Shown piece after piece: positions 1 to 7,726 of a stretch of 64,000 nucleotides of DNA (position 1 is the first letter of the stretch; each line of letters begins with the position of its first letter). The position numbers and the translations under genes were made by a program. A model generated the notes under the pieces. That model saw only the letters and a program-made list of their open reading frames with translations. It was not told the origin of the DNA and did not search any database. The DNA is taken from NCBI GenBank assembly GCA_007378985.1, contig VMHB01000001.1, forward strand, positions 1-64,000. The letters run 5' to 3'. This stretch comes from Parcubacteria group bacterium Greene0714_7 (GTDB taxonomy: Bacteria > Patescibacteria > Paceibacteria > UBA9973 > UBA2103).

Positions 1-2
1 TT

Positions 3-44
3 AAGATCGCTTCAACGGGTCAGATTTCAGTAACAAATCCCTAA
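3..44 (+). CDS. C-terminal end of an upstream gene (partial)
   Basis: The frame starting at base 3 reads thirteen codons (KIASTGQISVTNP) and ends in TAA, whose last A is the first base of the ATG of the next gene (TAATG). Such stop/start overlap is the same arrangement seen between the following pilin-like genes, so this is probably the last part of another member of the pseudopilin operon. The fragment is too short to assign to a family. Confidence 0.45.
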   Translation, partial: KIASTGQISVTNP

Positions 45-694
45 TGAACAACCAGCTTTCAGGTGTCAGGTTACAGGTGTCAGGGAGGAAGAAAACTCTC
101 AAGGTTAATACGGTGAGGGGATTTACTTTGATTGAAATGATGGTTGCGGTGACCATATTCGCCATTGTTATGATGGTTGGAGTCGGCGGGTTATTGTCGC
201 TTGTTGCTACAAACCACCGTGCACAAGCCATTCACTCAGTCATGAACAACCTGAGTGCGGCAGTCGAAGGTATGTCACGATCCATTCGTGTAGGCACCTT
301 ATATAATTGTGTTGCTTCTGCCACAACACCTCCATCTCCTCCTCCGTCTTCAACAATCGCAAATCCACAGGACTGCGCTTTAGGTGGGGCCCGCCTTCTT
401 GCGTTTGAATCATCAACGGGCAATTTGACCGATCCGAATGACCAAGTTGTGTACCGTTTAAACGGTACACAACTTGAGCGTTCTCTGCGGGGTGGTGCTA
501 ATGGCAGTTGGATTGCGATTACTGCGCCTGAAGTTTCAATTGATAGCTTTGACTTTTATGTTGTTGGTTCAGCGAAAGGGGATGGCATACAGCCCCGTGT
601 TCTTATGCGCATTAAAGGTTCGGCGGTAGTTCCGGGAGGTACAACTACATTTACCGTACAAGCAAGTGTTGTTCAAAGAGTTCTTGATATATGA
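44..694 (+). CDS. type IV pilin-like (pseudopilin) protein
   Basis: This is a 216-aa type IV prepilin-like protein, expected to be processed by a prepilin peptidase and assembled into a pilus or pseudopilus at the inner membrane. The class III signal is visible at residues 26-60: RG/FTLIEMMVAV, with the conserved Gly before the cleavage site and Glu at +5, followed by a long hydrophobic helix. The C-terminal part is a Ser/Thr-rich globular domain with two cysteines around residues 89 and 111. The first 25 residues are an unusually long leader, part of which is encoded by a dispersed repeat (AGGTGTCAGG units). The start overlaps the previous stop and the end overlaps the next start (ATGA), so the genes are probably translationally coupled. 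The exact minor-pilin role is not determined. Confidence 0.85.
   Translation: MNNQLSGVRLQVSGRKKTLKVNTVRGFTLIEMMVAVTIFAIVMMVGVGGLLSLVATNHRAQAIHSVMNNLSAAVEGMSRSIRVGTLYNCVASATTPPSPPPSSTIANPQDCALGGARLLAFESSTGNLTDPNDQVVYRLNGTQLERSLRGGANGSWIAITAPEVSIDSFDFYVVGSAKGDGIQPRVLMRIKGSAVVPGGTTTFTVQASVVQRVLDI
52..94 (+). repeat. AGGTGTCAGG-type dispersed repeat in pilin leader
   Basis: Two copies of AGGTGTCAGG lie 5 bp apart within the leader-coding part of the first pilin-like gene. A related block (CAGCTTTTAGGTGTCGGG, then TGTCAGATTTCAGG) occurs in the noncoding gap near 30481-30512, and CAGATTTCAG also occurs at 21-30. The repeat is read in frame here. Confidence 0.55.
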
Positions 695-1380
695 AAACTA
701 CACAAAGCACCTATACGAAAGACCACTCCGGGGAACAAAAGCGACCTGCGTCGCGTTTGTTCCGGTCCGCTTTGGCGGATGAGTCGATGACGAGCGGAGC
801 GAGTCAGACTCAAGGAGGAGTCCAAGTCTCAGTCTTTTGTATAGGTGCTTTGCTCCGTAGGGGTGGAAAGGAAACAGCCCGAGCATTCACACTGATTGAG
901 ACCTTTGTGGCGATTACAGTTTTGTTGGTCTCGCTTGTCGGGCCACTCTCAATTGCTGCACAATCTCTTCGTCTCGCATATTACGCACGCGATCAAGTGA
1001 CCGCTTTTTATCTTGCGCAAGAAGCCGTGGAATATGTGAGAGCTGAGCGCGATCAAAACTATCTTGCCAATGCGCCGTGGCTTACTAATCTTGGTGATTG
1101 TGTCGGGGCATCATGCGTGGTTGATTTTCCTAGTTTTACCCACAGTGCATGTGGTGTTCTCAGCGCATGTCCTCCTATATATATAAGTAATGCAACAAAA
1201 TTGTACAATCAGGACGCAACGAGTGGGTCTGCATCAGCCTTCACTAGAGTTCTTTCTATTACGCCAGTTGTAGGCAGTGTCGATGAAGTAATAGTGAAGG
1301 TGAGAATCTCTTGGGTGTCGGTTGGAATCAATAGATCATTCGAGGTTACTGAACATCTTTTTAATTGGGCAGGACCATGA
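691..1380 (+). CDS. type IV pilin-like (pseudopilin) protein with repeat-derived leader
   Basis: This is a 229-aa pseudopilin. The prepilin motif is ARA/FTLIETFVAITVLL at about residues 63-80, with Glu at +5 and a hydrophobic helix; Ala replaces Gly before the cleavage site, which prepilin peptidases can accept. The mature part contains four cysteines in the middle region. The leader would be over 60 residues long if the ATG overlapping the previous stop is used, far longer than usual. Almost all of that leader is encoded by an inverted-repeat element (703-852). Alternatively translation could begin nearer the motif, but no closer ATG in a good context is visible. It overlaps its upstream neighbour by ATGA. 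Confidence 0.8.
   Translation: MKTTQSTYTKDHSGEQKRPASRLFRSALADESMTSGASQTQGGVQVSVFCIGALLRRGGKETARAFTLIETFVAITVLLVSLVGPLSIAAQSLRLAYYARDQVTAFYLAQEAVEYVRAERDQNYLANAPWLTNLGDCVGASCVVDFPSFTHSACGVLSACPPIYISNATKLYNQDATSGSASAFTRVLSITPVVGSVDEVIVKVRISWVSVGINRSFEVTEHLFNWAGP
703..852. repeat. nested hairpin element inside prepilin leader
   Basis: The outer arms at 703-723 and 832-852 are 21-nt inverted repeats with a single mismatch (core AAAGCACCTATAC / GTATAGGTGCTTT). Inside are further hairpins: 733-745 with 750-762 (GAACAAAAGCGAC and its near complement) and short GAGTC/GACTC palindromes near 781-822. The whole 150-nt block is an open frame (50 codons), and is read through as the leader of the pilin-like gene. 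It resembles a MITE- or REP-like element rather than ordinary coding sequence. Confidence 0.75.
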
Positions 1381-1946
1381 ATATGAGACCAAACACCAAG
1401 AACCAAACATCAATAACCAAAACCACTTCAAGGATTGCTGACTTCCTTGGTTCTTGGAATTTGAAATTTGGAACTTTTAAGATGTACTCGCAAAGGGGGT
1501 TCACCCTTCTGCTCGCGGTGCTAATTAGTAGTATTCTCATTGCTATTGGTTCGGCAATTTTTAACATTCTTTCGAAAGAAATCATTCTCTCATCATCAGG
1601 CCGTGAGTCACAATTTGCTTTTTTTGCGGCTGACACCGGAATTGAGTGCGCTCTCTATTGGGATACAAAACAGAATGCATTTGCAACAACATCAGCACTC
1701 ACACAAGTTGCCTGTGGAGGCGGTTTGGCAGACTTAACGCGCACCTCAGGGGGCACTCTACTCCGACCAACATACACAACAGCGTTTTCCTTTCCCCTTA
1801 ACGGAGGAATGGCTAACCCATGTATTACCGTAACTGTCACTAAGACTTTTTATCCAACCGAAACAGTTATTGCCTCGCAAGGTTACAACACGTGCGTTAC
1901 GACGAATCCGCTCCGTCTTGAGCGCGCCATCCGAGTACAGTATTAA
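1377..1946 (+). CDS. type IV pilin-like (pseudopilin, PilX/GspK-like) protein
   Basis: This is a third pilin-like protein of the operon, about 189 aa from the ATG that overlaps the previous stop (ATGA at 1377). The signal is QRG/FTLLLAVLISSILIAIG; position +5 is Leu instead of Glu, as in PilX/GspK-type minor pilins. The downstream sequence FFAADTGIECALYWD matches the alpha-helical spine of PilX-like proteins (AADSGIE). Another ATG at 1482, four residues before the Gly, would give a normal short leader; the intervening sequence is an imperfect inverted repeat, so the real start could be either. A TTG at 1365 is also in frame. Confidence 0.8.
   Translation: MNMRPNTKNQTSITKTTSRIADFLGSWNLKFGTFKMYSQRGFTLLLAVLISSILIAIGSAIFNILSKEIILSSSGRESQFAFFAADTGIECALYWDTKQNAFATTSALTQVACGGGLADLTRTSGGTLLRPTYTTAFSFPLNGGMANPCITVTVTKTFYPTETVIASQGYNTCVTTNPLRLERAIRVQY
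1384..1480. repeat. imperfect inverted repeat (CCAAGAACCAA / TTGGTTCTTGG) in pilin leader
   Basis: ACCAAGAACCAA near 1396 is the inverted complement of TTGGTTCTTGG near 1448-1459; the flanks contain further CCAAAC/AATTTGAAATTTGG runs. The block sits between the coupled ATG and the prepilin motif and stays in frame. It is the third different repeat found in the same position of three successive pilin-like genes. Confidence 0.6.
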
Positions 1947-1957
1947 TTTTGGAAACT

Positions 1958-2065
1958 ATGGAGTGGAACAAAGTTACAAAATTTTCACAGGTGGTAGCTA
2001 TTATTTTATTTGTCGGAGTATTTTTTCTTGGTTTTTATCTTGGGAGAATGTCGGTAACTGTTTAG
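1958..2065 (+). CDS. 35-aa single-TM small protein
   Basis: The small ORF starts MEWNKVTKF, followed by one strongly hydrophobic segment (about residues 10-30, VVAIILFVGVFFLGFYLG) and a short polar tail. It lies 11 bp after the pilin-like gene, and its stop is followed directly by the ATG of the GIY-YIG gene, which suggests an operon. No family is recognised; a small membrane protein related to the pilus cluster is only a guess. Confidence 0.6.
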   Translation: MEWNKVTKFSQVVAIILFVGVFFLGFYLGRMSVTV

Positions 2066-2323
2066 ATGCCTCACTTTGTTTATATTTTAGAGTGCGCTGA
2101 TACAAGTCTTTATATTGGATCTACTGTTGATTTGGAAAAACGAGTCCATCAGCATAATTACGCAAAAGCAGGTGCCCACTATACAAAAATTAGGAGGCCT
2201 GTTGTGCTGAAATACACAGAAATATGCACAGGCTTTGCAGAGGCTCGTGCTCGTGAAGCAGAACTGAAAAGACTAACTCGAAAAGAAAAAATTACACTTA
2301 TACACAGGAGTATTCAGAAATGA
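2066..2323 (+). CDS. GIY-YIG domain protein (YhbQ/UPF0213-like)
   Basis: This 85-aa protein is a minimal GIY-YIG nuclease fold. FVYILECADTSLYIGST gives the YIL/YIG pair, with the conserved Arg in DLEKRVHQHN and the Glu in ARAREAELKRLTRKEK, in the order expected for the stand-alone YhbQ-like family, which is about this length. Members are putative structure-specific endonucleases, but the cellular role is not established for most. The ATG directly follows the stop of the preceding small ORF without a Shine-Dalgarno. Confidence 0.9.
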   Translation: MPHFVYILECADTSLYIGSTVDLEKRVHQHNYAKAGAHYTKIRRPVVLKYTEICTGFAEARAREAELKRLTRKEKITLIHRSIQK

Positions 2324-2383
2324 TTGCATAAACGGAAAGATTTTTAGGTACAGCAAAATGGTATTTTGCGGTACCCTGTGTCG

Positions 2384-4051
2384 ATGACGCAAAGCGATGC
2401 ACTCACGATTTTGAAGACGGGCGCTAATGTTTTTTTGACGGGTGAACCTGGAAGCGGAAAGACTCATACAGTAAATGAATATGTAGCATGGCTTAGGGAT
2501 AAAGGAATTGAACCTGCAATCACCGCATCAACGGGCATTGCGGCGACACACATTGGAGGCATTACATTACACTCTTGGAGTGGTATCGGTATTGCAGAGC
2601 GTTTATCAGAGCAGGATATTGATGCCATTGCGGGGAAAGAACATGTGGCGAGGCGAATAACAAAATCGCGCATCCTGATCATTGATGAAATTTCTATGCT
2701 ATCGGGAGAAACCTTAGCGCTAGCAGAAGCGGTGGTACGAGAAGTACATCGAAGTCAGGAAGTGTTTGGTGGTATTCAGGTGATTTTTGTTGGTGATTTT
2801 TTTCAACTCCCACCAGTTTCTAAACGAGGTGCTTCGCGGGCATCGTTTGCTTTTGAGTCTGCCGTCTGGAAGGCAGTAAATCCAATTATTTGCTATCTCA
2901 CTGAGCAACATAGGCAAGAAGATGAAACATTTCTTTCTGCGCTTGCTTCCATTAGGTCGGGTGTTGCTGATGAAGAGACTTTGCTGTGTTTTCAAGATAG
3001 AGCGGTGTTTCAGAACGATGTCTCACATAAAATTCCGCGTCTCTTTGCGCATAATATGGATGTCGATCGTATTAATGCGGACGCACTTGCCAAACTGAAG
3101 GGTCTGCCGACGGAATTTGCGATGACTGCACAAGGAAGTGACAACCTCGTCCTTGGCCTCAAGCGAGGATGTTTGTCTCCTGAGAAGCTTTTTCTTAAGA
3201 AGGATGCTGTAGTTATGTGTACGAAGAACAATCCGAACATTGGTTTTGCAAATGGTACGCTCGGGGTGGTTGTTGGATTTAATGAAGAAAATACGTATCC
3301 AATTATAAAAACAAAAGACGGGCATGTATTTACTGTAGAACCTATGGAATGGGCTGTGGAGCAGGATGGAAAAGTGCGCGCACGAATTACTCAAGTACCA
3401 CTCAGACTTGCATGGGCAATGACCATACATAAGAGTCAGGGGATGAGCATGGATGCTGCTGCTATAGACCTTTCTGGAGTATTTGAACATGGACATGGGT
3501 ATGTCGCACTCTCTAGGGTGCGCACTCTCCAAGGACTCCATCTTCTGGGATGGAGTGAGCGGGCACTCTTAGTGCACCCGCGAGTGGCAGAGCAGGATGC
3601 ACAATTTCGTATTAAGTCTGAGGATGCAAGGGCAGTTTTCGAGGAGATGAGTGATGCAGAGCATTCGGGTATGGAAGAAAATTTTATTCGTGCATGCGGG
3701 GGAACACTTGAAGCAGGGAAGAATATTCACAGTAAAAAAGAAAAATCTAGCACACTCTCTAAAACACTTATCTTGATACAGGAAGGTCACTCCATCTCCG
3801 ATATTGCTAAGATACGATCGCTGAAAGTAGGGACACTTATTGATCATGTTGAAAAAATAGTAGAGCGGGGCTTATGTGAAGTGAATGATATAAAAAATAT
3901 TTTTTCGTTGAGTATTATAGAGGCCTTGCCGGTTATTCACGAGGTATTTGAGCGGGAAGGATCGGAACGACTTTCTCCGGTATTTGAGCATTTTGAGGGC
4001 ATGTATTCGTATGAAGATCTTCGTATTGCCCGTCTATTTTTTAAGCAATAG
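2384..4051 (+). CDS. Pif1/RecD-like SF1B DNA helicase with C-terminal HTH
   Basis: This is an ATP-dependent DNA helicase. Walker A is TGEPGSGKTH near residue 20, motif Ia is TASTGIAATHIGGITLHSW, Walker B is IIDEISML, motif III is GDFFQLPPV, and the C-terminal part has the SF1 motifs AMTIHKSQGMS and YVALSRVRT. These are diagnostic of the Pif1/RecD2 group. After the helicase core there is a region SISDIAKIRSLKVGTLIDHVEKI that looks like a helix-turn-helix (HTH_40-like) domain, as in many bacterial Pif1-like proteins. The ATG at 2384 is preferred to an upstream TTG at 2366. Its likely role is replication or repair of difficult DNA structures. Confidence 0.92.
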   Translation: MTQSDALTILKTGANVFLTGEPGSGKTHTVNEYVAWLRDKGIEPAITASTGIAATHIGGITLHSWSGIGIAERLSEQDIDAIAGKEHVARRITKSRILIIDEISMLSGETLALAEAVVREVHRSQEVFGGIQVIFVGDFFQLPPVSKRGASRASFAFESAVWKAVNPIICYLTEQHRQEDETFLSALASIRSGVADEETLLCFQDRAVFQNDVSHKIPRLFAHNMDVDRINADALAKLKGLPTEFAMTAQGSDNLVLGLKRGCLSPEKLFLKKDAVVMCTKNNPNIGFANGTLGVVVGFNEENTYPIIKTKDGHVFTVEPMEWAVEQDGKVRARITQVPLRLAWAMTIHKSQGMSMDAAAIDLSGVFEHGHGYVALSRVRTLQGLHLLGWSERALLVHPRVAEQDAQFRIKSEDARAVFEEMSDAEHSGMEENFIRACGGTLEAGKNIHSKKEKSSTLSKTLILIQEGHSISDIAKIRSLKVGTLIDHVEKIVERGLCEVNDIKNIFSLSIIEALPVIHEVFEREGSERLSPVFEHFEGMYSYEDLRIARLFFKQ

Positions 4052-4103
4052 GCTTCTGTAAGAGGTTTTTTCTATGTAGTAGGCGGTATGTTACGCTAGA
4101 GAA

Positions 4104-4616
4104 ATGATGAAAATAGGACTCATAGCTACTATCGGAGTAGGAATAGTTGTTATTGGTACAGGATTTCTTTTCTTAGAGCCGCAAGCAAAGCCACAGGGAG
4201 TAGTATGTACTATGGAGGCTAAAATCTGCCCAGATGGAAGCGCAGTTGGGCGAGTCGGTCCACAGTGCGAATTTACAGCGTGCCCTACTCCAGCAATGAC
4301 TTGGAATTTTGTTGATGTTGGTGAAGATACAGTGCAGGGAATACCACATACTGAGGTAATTTTTGCGATGAATGACAAGAAATATAGTGCGGGTACCTAT
4401 GAAGGTAACTGTACGGATATTAAGAATTCAAGCTGGCAACTTGTGGCAGGTGAGCAGGCAGGCGCCATTTGTTGGTGGGCAGGCGGAGGCACGGAGCTCG
4501 GTGTATTTGAGGAAGGTGGTCAGTTGGTTATCAAAAAGGGACTGTTGGATGAGGGTGGTGCTGAAACGCCAGGTATTCGTGGTAATTTCGAAACGCTCTT
4601 AAAGCTCGTGCCGTAG
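4104..4616 (+). CDS. membrane-anchored secreted protein with cysteine motif
   Basis: This 170-aa protein begins with an N-terminal hydrophobic anchor (residues 4-25) followed by an outside domain. Residues 33-62 carry a cysteine-rich motif of the form VVC-x6-CPDGSAVGR-x3-C-x4-CP, then a beta-rich domain with additional cysteines (GNCTD, AICWW). The first motif resembles short cysteine modules seen repeatedly in Parcubacteria surface proteins; the function is unknown. Several cysteines fit with the disulfide-forming enzymes elsewhere in the window. A possible -10 region lies about 15 nt before the start. Confidence 0.65.
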   Translation: MMKIGLIATIGVGIVVIGTGFLFLEPQAKPQGVVCTMEAKICPDGSAVGRVGPQCEFTACPTPAMTWNFVDVGEDTVQGIPHTEVIFAMNDKKYSAGTYEGNCTDIKNSSWQLVAGEQAGAICWWAGGGTELGVFEEGGQLVIKKGLLDEGGAETPGIRGNFETLLKLVP

Positions 4617-4669
4617 TTATTTTTTTGTACCATGGGTTTTTCTATAGTTTTCCAAGTGCACGTTTGAAT

Positions 4670-6202
4670 ATGAGACATCATCATTACTATTCAGATGGTT
4701 TCGCTATTTTTTTTATTGTGACGCTCTTGGCGTTGATTATGTACTCTGCATTTTCAAATCCGTATGGTCGAATGAGTCGCGTTAAGAATCCATTTGAAAC
4801 AAGGCGACAAGGGAGAACCATTGCTCTTTTGAAGCATTTCAATCTTAAAGTATGTAAGTCCTTCTTTTGGCATGGTTTTGCATACGCGAAATGTGCGTGG
4901 CATATCGTTTCCAATGTGTGTGCTGGTGAGAAGGCAAGAAGTCGAAGTTTAGAGGGTGTTATACGCGATATTCATAAGGTACGATTTAATCCAAAGAGGC
5001 CGTATTTGATTTCAGGAGATCATTTTAATGTTTTTTATCCAAGGAATCTTGGTGTGTTTTATTATGCAACTCTTGATCCGAGAACTGCACTAGGAAAAAG
5101 TGATTGGGAAAATAGACAGAGAATCTACCTTCAAACAGTTGCCTATGCAATCGCTGCATTTACAAAAAATGGCGATTGCACTACCACCATTGTGCCAGTA
5201 GGACCTCGAGCAGTGAGTTGTATAAATATCTACCATTACCCATCCGATGCTCTTTATGGTGTTCTTTTTGGTCTATCTACGCTTATCGACAACTCTTTTT
5301 TTGTGAAGCGTTATCCCTTTGAATCAGAAAATAGTTTTGGGCTTGAGACAAAGACTGCTGCTGGAAATCTTCTCGAGGAGAATCGTGATGCACTAGCGCT
5401 TCTTGTTACGAAATACTACAACCGAGTTTTCGATACGGAAACAGGCTTAATTAAAAGGGATATTCATATTTCATCAGCAAAAGACATCACGGTGCGTACG
5501 AGTGCGTTTTATGACAATGTTATTTTTTGGAAAACATTTATGTTGGCGCGGACACTAGGTATAGAAAATATACCTGCAGTTGACCTCCCTAAGTTAAAGA
5601 CCCGCATTCTCGAAACCTATTGGCAAGAGACGGAAGGGTACTTTTTAGAAGATAGTTCTTCTGAGGGGGTAGCAGGAAAATATTACTCCGCAGATTGGCT
5701 AGTTGCATACTTTACTGGGTTCTTGGATGTCACAAAGTCTGATGAGAGGCGATATCTTGAGCGCGCAACTCTCTACACGATACAGGAAGGGATTGATATG
5801 CCATTTCCTTTGCGGTATCAACAAACCAATAGGGCGTCACGCCAAGTACCCATTGTCCGTCTTTTTGTTGCGTCCTATGGAGGTACCGCTATATGGAGCT
5901 TCTGGGGGGCGGAGTTTATAAAAGTTCTTGTTGCATTATCTGAATATGATAATCAACATCTATTCTTAGAGCGTGCTGCACGGCATATTGGTGCATATTC
6001 AAAAAATATGGTTCGTTACTATGGATATCCTGAAACCTACGATACGGCAGGGAATATGCTCCGCACTCCTTTTTATAATAGTGTTCGACAGACTGGCTGG
6101 GTAGTTGGGTATGAGCAGGCAGTCGCAATGTTTAAATCAATGTCGACCCGATTAGAAGTTGCTAGATCAGATTCTATTCTTGAGAGTATATGTACAGTGT
6201 GA
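4670..6202 (+). CDS. membrane-anchored hypothetical protein, possible alpha/alpha six-hairpin fold
   Basis: From the ATG at 4670 the protein is 510 aa: a short His/Tyr-rich N-terminus, one TM helix (DGFAIFFIVTLLALIMYSAF) and a large extracytoplasmic domain rich in aromatic residues. Repeated helical blocks with motifs such as YYSADWLVAYFTGFLD and RQTGWVVGYEQAVAMF suggest a six-hairpin glycosidase-like toroid. I do not see a catalytic signature that allows a family call. It is followed by another anchored protein, in an envelope-protein neighbourhood. Confidence 0.6.
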   Translation: MRHHHYYSDGFAIFFIVTLLALIMYSAFSNPYGRMSRVKNPFETRRQGRTIALLKHFNLKVCKSFFWHGFAYAKCAWHIVSNVCAGEKARSRSLEGVIRDIHKVRFNPKRPYLISGDHFNVFYPRNLGVFYYATLDPRTALGKSDWENRQRIYLQTVAYAIAAFTKNGDCTTTIVPVGPRAVSCINIYHYPSDALYGVLFGLSTLIDNSFFVKRYPFESENSFGLETKTAAGNLLEENRDALALLVTKYYNRVFDTETGLIKRDIHISSAKDITVRTSAFYDNVIFWKTFMLARTLGIENIPAVDLPKLKTRILETYWQETEGYFLEDSSSEGVAGKYYSADWLVAYFTGFLDVTKSDERRYLERATLYTIQEGIDMPFPLRYQQTNRASRQVPIVRLFVASYGGTAIWSFWGAEFIKVLVALSEYDNQHLFLERAARHIGAYSKNMVRYYGYPETYDTAGNMLRTPFYNSVRQTGWVVGYEQAVAMFKSMSTRLEVARSDSILESICTV

Positions 6203-6257
6203 TACCGCCTTATAAAAAGGAGAACAGGAACCCGTGTTTTAGTCTGTATGGCATGAT

Positions 6258-6932
6258 GTGTGTATGTTTCTTATGGAAAATATGCGAAGGCGGGTGAATC
6301 GCGGGAACATCGAAGGGTGGTTAATTCTTATCTTAACAGTGTTACTTTTCGTGTCTCTCTGGCTCTTTCCTAGCTCTTTTTCACTTCCATCAATTTTTAA
6401 TAATATAACGCTTATTGCAAACGCAAGCATTCCCGAAGGTTGGCGTGAGTTTGATTCTACAAAACTTGGTATTTCTATTTTATATCCACCAGGATATGTC
6501 GTTGATTCTTCATCTGTACATACGGAGCTTGGTTCGCGTCAGGGCAGTAAAGGAGTGCAATTTAAGATTCCTAAATCATATACAGAGGGAAACAATCTCT
6601 CGCATATCGATACCGGCGTTTCTGTAGAGATACTTCCTCGTGTAGCGCCATGCACTGGCACCAGTTTTGTTGAAGAAGGTTTGGTATCGAAGACATTAAA
6701 AGAAAAAGGTACCACCTACTTAATGACAAAAACTGCTGGTGCTGGCGCAGGTAATTTCTATGAAGAAACCGTGTATGTGATTTCAGGAAGTGTGCCTTGC
6801 ACCGCAGTGCGCTACTTTTTCCATTCTACGAACATTGGCAACTATAGTCCCGGCACAGTAGAGGCGTTCGATAAGCAGGCGCTACTGAAAGAATTTGACG
6901 CGATTCGCTATTCACTCGTACTAACCCGATAA
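6258..6932 (+). CDS. membrane-anchored PsbP-like hypothetical protein
   Basis: This 224-aa protein has an N-terminal TM segment (residues 20-42) and an outside domain starting WREFDSTKLGISILYPPGY. The pattern of a short beta strand followed by YP, and the end AFDKQALLKEFDAIRYSLVL, is shared with the protein at 20335-20898 (VSFSYPTHY and DFEGILESVKF). This matches the PsbP/DUF-type domain found in many anchored CPR proteins. Function unknown. Several ATGs cluster at the start (6258, 6264, 6273, 6282), so the exact start is uncertain. Confidence 0.6.
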   Translation: MCMFLMENMRRRVNRGNIEGWLILILTVLLFVSLWLFPSSFSLPSIFNNITLIANASIPEGWREFDSTKLGISILYPPGYVVDSSSVHTELGSRQGSKGVQFKIPKSYTEGNNLSHIDTGVSVEILPRVAPCTGTSFVEEGLVSKTLKEKGTTYLMTKTAGAGAGNFYEETVYVISGSVPCTAVRYFFHSTNIGNYSPGTVEAFDKQALLKEFDAIRYSLVLTR

Positions 6933-6951
6933 TTTAAAATTGATTCAACTT

Positions 6952-7425
6952 TTATTTCTTTAGGTCGCTAAACTCTCCTTGCTCTGGTAAATGTCCAACT
7001 TGTTTCAAAAGCATGGCGCGGAGTGTTTTTACGGCAAAATAGAGTGAAAAGAGGAAGAGGATTGCTGTCGTTTCTCGTATTGCGAATAGCAAGAATGACT
7101 GCGAGTGATAGAAATCAATTGCTGCCATTTCAAGGAGTAGTGCTCCCGTAGCAGACACTAGGGTATTAATTACCGCTACAGTTGGGCTGTGTGGGTTTGT
7201 AAGGCCAGCGAGGAGTACGAGAAGGAGTGCGCTTAAAAGTTCAAAGAATGTGCCAAAAGGAAGGAGGTTTCCCCAGAGAGGAATAACCAGAACAGAGATT
7301 ACTGCAATGGCAACAAAGATTCTACGAAGCGGGTCACCGTAGTAGTGTGCGACAATTATTTTTACTTTTCCCATTTGTCCAGATTGAACACCCGTATCCT
7401 TAGAATCTTTCTCAATATTGTTCAT
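6952..7425 (-). CDS. four-TM membrane protein of unknown function
   Basis: From the ATG at 7425 the protein has 157 aa: a polar N-terminus followed by four hydrophobic segments (about residues 31-47, 53-75, 84-103 and 113-135) and a charged C-terminal tail. I see no catalytic motif and do not recognise the family. A GTG at 7443 would add six residues. It is on the opposite strand to its neighbours, convergent with 6258-6932. Confidence 0.6.
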   Translation of the reverse strand: MNNIEKDSKDTGVQSGQMGKVKIIVAHYYGDPLRRIFVAIAVISVLVIPLWGNLLPFGTFFELLSALLLVLLAGLTNPHSPTVAVINTLVSATGALLLEMAAIDFYHSQSFLLFAIRETTAILFLFSLYFAVKTLRAMLLKQVGHLPEQGEFSDLKK

Positions 7426-7713
7426 ACATAACAATGGTATCACTGGTAGAGACTTTAAATATCGCCAATCCTCGGTGTGGTGGGAGTATCTGCATTAAAG
7501 GAGTTAATAGGGGAAATCGAAGTGTTTTTTACTATATGCGTCTTCGTCGAAGTAAATCATCTCACAGGGTATACCCCGTCACTAGAACTTGACGTTACTC
7601 CTCGTAGCGAAGTGCAAGAGTTTTTAAACACCTGTCGTATAATCGTGAGCATTATAGTGTGAAATACCCGATACATCGGAGCACAAGCCACTACGCCAAG
7701 TTTCAGTGCGGGG
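7426..7713. other. intergenic region without a supported gene
   Basis: This 288-bp stretch lies between divergent genes. The only ORF of size (about 60 codons) has no start context and unconvincing composition. It contains two GGGTATAC blocks (near 7568 and 7712), the second being the promoter of the GH18 gene. Nothing else is recognised. Confidence 0.4.
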
Positions 7714-7719
7714 TATACT
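7714..7719 (+). promoter_or_regulatory. -10 box TATACT for a leaderless mRNA
   Basis: TATACT ends 7 nt before the ATG at 7727, so a normal initiation distance places the 5' end of the mRNA at or next to the start codon. No Shine-Dalgarno could fit. Confidence 0.6.
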
Positions 7720-7726
7720 TATCGTA

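Noticed and set aside
1870..2100. 76-codon ORF overlapping the pilin end and the small TM gene
   Set aside because: Shadow frame of the pilin-like and 35-aa genes, which have clear hydrophobic/pilin features.
7477..7662. 61-codon ORF upstream of the GH18 gene
   Set aside because: Unconvincing composition and no promoter or conserved motif; the region looks intergenic.
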